Shown here: positions 45,525-46,713 of the stretch, one piece after another
Layout of the letters: the number at the start of each line of letters is the position of its first letter
Position numbering within the stretch: position 1 is the stretch's first letter
Assembly: GCF_005886875.1 (NCBI RefSeq)
Contig: NZ_PNBY01000135.1
Span: forward strand, 1 to 46,713
Direction of reading: 5' to 3'
Source: Pseudoalteromonas aurantia
GTDB lineage: Bacteria > Pseudomonadota > Gammaproteobacteria > Enterobacterales > Alteromonadaceae
Length of the DNA: 46,713 bases
Translations under genes and position numbers: made by a program
The notes under the pieces: generated by a model
The model's database searches: none
Seen by the model: only the letters and a program-made list of their open reading frames with translations
What the model was told of the DNA's origin: nothing

Positions 45525-46713
45525 GTGAATGTCGAAGAAGTATTTGGTGTAAGTGGAAAGCAAGTTGAAAGCCATGTAGAAAGGGAGCAAGTCGATGACA
45601 AGTTTAAAGATGCCCTTCGTACCGACAAGCAAATTATTATTTATGGTGCTTCCAAACAGGGGAAGACAGCTTTAGTCAAAAAATATATCAAGTATGAAGA
45701 AAATATACTTATTAGTTTATCCCCGAGAACAACCCTCAAAGATATTTACCAATCTATACTGAGAAAATCAGGTGTAATTCTAAAGACTTCTTTCACTGAA
45801 GGAACAGGTGATACCACAAAAATAAAATCTAAAGCTTCTATCCAAGGTGCTGTAGCCATGGTTTTAAAAGGTAAAGTAGAAGTAGGATTAGAGAAAGATA
45901 AAAATAAAAAACTTGAAGAGCAATTTGATGAAATAGAGTTTAATTTAGAACTACCCGATGATGTTGCTGATTTAATTCATAGAGTTGGTCATAAAAAAGT
46001 TATAATTTTAGAAAACTTCCATTACCTTCCCGAAGAGCTGCAAAGAACATTTGCCTACGATTTAAGAACATTTCAAGATTTAAAGGTACGGTTCATAATC
46101 CTAGGTGTTTGGAAAGAAGCCAATAGGCTAGCGCAATTTAATAACGAACTGCAAGATAGGATTTTCGAAATCCCTGTTGAACCATGGCTAGAAGACGATT
46201 TTAGAGCAATAGCAACTAAAGGTTCAGAGATTCTCAATATTACATTTTCGACAGTGATTTTAATTAGCTGTATAGAAAATGCATTTGGAAGTGTTGGCGT
46301 ATTCCAAGAGCTATTAAAAAACACTTGTATAAAAAGTGGCGTTACAAAAAAGCAATTAGAAAATAGATTTATTGATAATACCGAATTTTACGATCAAGCA
46401 ATTCAAGCGAAAACTGAAGAGTATTCGGGTCGACATTTAAGAAATTTAGAGTCTATGGCATGCGGGAATGGTGTTGCGATTTCTGCTGACAAACCTATGC
46501 CATATTTTTTGCATTATTATATTGTGATGCATATTTTGGAGTTAGGTTTTCATGGTGTTAATGGAGGTATAAGCAAAGAAGCACTTTTACATGCTTTGAA
46601 ACAAGTGCATCATAGAAAAGAAACACTTAATGGTGCTTTATTAACTAGAGCTCTAAAAGGGTTAACTGAATTACAATCTAGCAAAGGTATTCGCCCAGGG
46701 CAAGAGCATGAAA
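45525..46713 (+). CDS. AAA+/STAND-like ATPase, 3' end outside the window
   Basis: The frame is open from GTG 45525 to the window edge (396 codons). AAAGGAAG lies nine bases before the GTG. Walker A is YGASKQGKTALV (about residues 41-52), a probable Walker B is VIILENFHYLP (about 158-168) with Glu in the catalytic place, and FIILGVWKEANRL (about 191-203) fits a sensor-1 strand. The C-terminal part (about 330-396) looks like a winged helix (SKEALLHALKQVHH). This layout is shared by ORC/Cdc6-like and STAND ATPases, many of which act in phage defence or as regulators. It sits next to an integron integrase. I cannot name the family or a partner, and the next gene is beyond the window. Confidence 0.7.
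   Translation, partial: MNVEEVFGVSGKQVESHVEREQVDDKFKDALRTDKQIIIYGASKQGKTALVKKYIKYEENILISLSPRTTLKDIYQSILRKSGVILKTSFTEGTGDTTKIKSKASIQGAVAMVLKGKVEVGLEKDKNKKLEEQFDEIEFNLELPDDVADLIHRVGHKKVIILENFHYLPEELQRTFAYDLRTFQDLKVRFIILGVWKEANRLAQFNNELQDRIFEIPVEPWLEDDFRAIATKGSEILNITFSTVILISCIENAFGSVGVFQELLKNTCIKSGVTKKQLENRFIDNTEFYDQAIQAKTEEYSGRHLRNLESMACGNGVAISADKPMPYFLHYYIVMHILELGFHGVNGGISKEALLHALKQVHHRKETLNGALLTRALKGLTELQSSKGIRPGQEHE

Noticed and set aside
1..46713. tRNA or rRNA genes
   Set aside because: No CCA-ended cloverleaf or rRNA-like block was seen on either strand by eye; a dedicated scan would settle this.

Overview
The window reads as a chromosomal segment of a marine gammaproteobacterium of the Alteromonadales, most likely Pseudoalteromonas. 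The reasons are the low-to-moderate GC, the block uspE-fnr-safE-ccoSIHPQON, an arginine succinyltransferase-pathway gene (astB), a Caulobacter-type TonB receptor, a 7TM-DISM hybrid kinase and an integron integrase. The genus is my inference; no search was run.

Layout. Positions 1-1900 are a gene graveyard (frameshifted SDR oxidoreductase, a quinone-reductase scrap, an acyltransferase tail) around one intact DUF1826 gene that carries a good Zur-box match. 2004-6915 holds ppiB, then a PAS-sigma54 activator followed by ccoG, cytochrome b561 and yceI; a textbook -24/-12 promoter and repeated CGYGATAT-type palindromes tie the activator to ccoG. 6921-7745 is a periplasmic solute-binding-like protein. 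8063-11917 is a tight three-gene set (alpha/beta hydrolase, acetoacetate-decarboxylase-like protein, 747-aa flavin oxidoreductase), followed by a TonB-dependent receptor and a hybrid histidine kinase: an unassigned metabolic cluster. 17459-21319 (minus) carries a lipoprotein zinc peptidase and astB. 21429-21640 is a strongly structured, probably repeated or RNA-encoding element. 21777-24356 is arsR-GAPDH-arsJ, the arsenate route through 1-arseno-3-phosphoglycerate, with a clear operator. 24436-28401 has a chemoreceptor, an FMN reductase and a divergent LysR gene killed by a nonsense codon. 28402-29373 is mostly non-coding and holds a tiny RiPP-like peptide frame. 29374-31059 has a parvulin, a small lipoprotein and ttcA. 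31395-40280 (minus) is the cbb3 oxidase locus: ccoN-O-Q-P, then ccoH-I-S, a SafE-like membrane protein, fnr and uspE. 40591-42313 has a lipoprotein, a GreA/B-like protein and a decayed gene; 43010-43897 is a beta-propeller protein.

The right end (43987-46713) is an integron platform. The integrase gene has the IntI-specific insert but is split by a 199-bp MITE-like element with 24-bp imperfect inverted ends and a TA duplication; removing it with one TA restores the reading frame. A perfect LexA box lies just upstream. On the cassette side an AAA+/STAND-like ATPase starts and runs off the window.

Functional links: oxygen-responsive Fnr and the cbb3 oxidase and its copper-maturation genes share one locus, but the copper-reductase gene ccoG sits apart under apparent sigma54 control with membrane redox and isoprenoid-binding partners. 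The least explained parts are that sigma54 module, the 8063-17170 cluster, the structured element at 21.5 kb and the ATPase next to the dead integrase.
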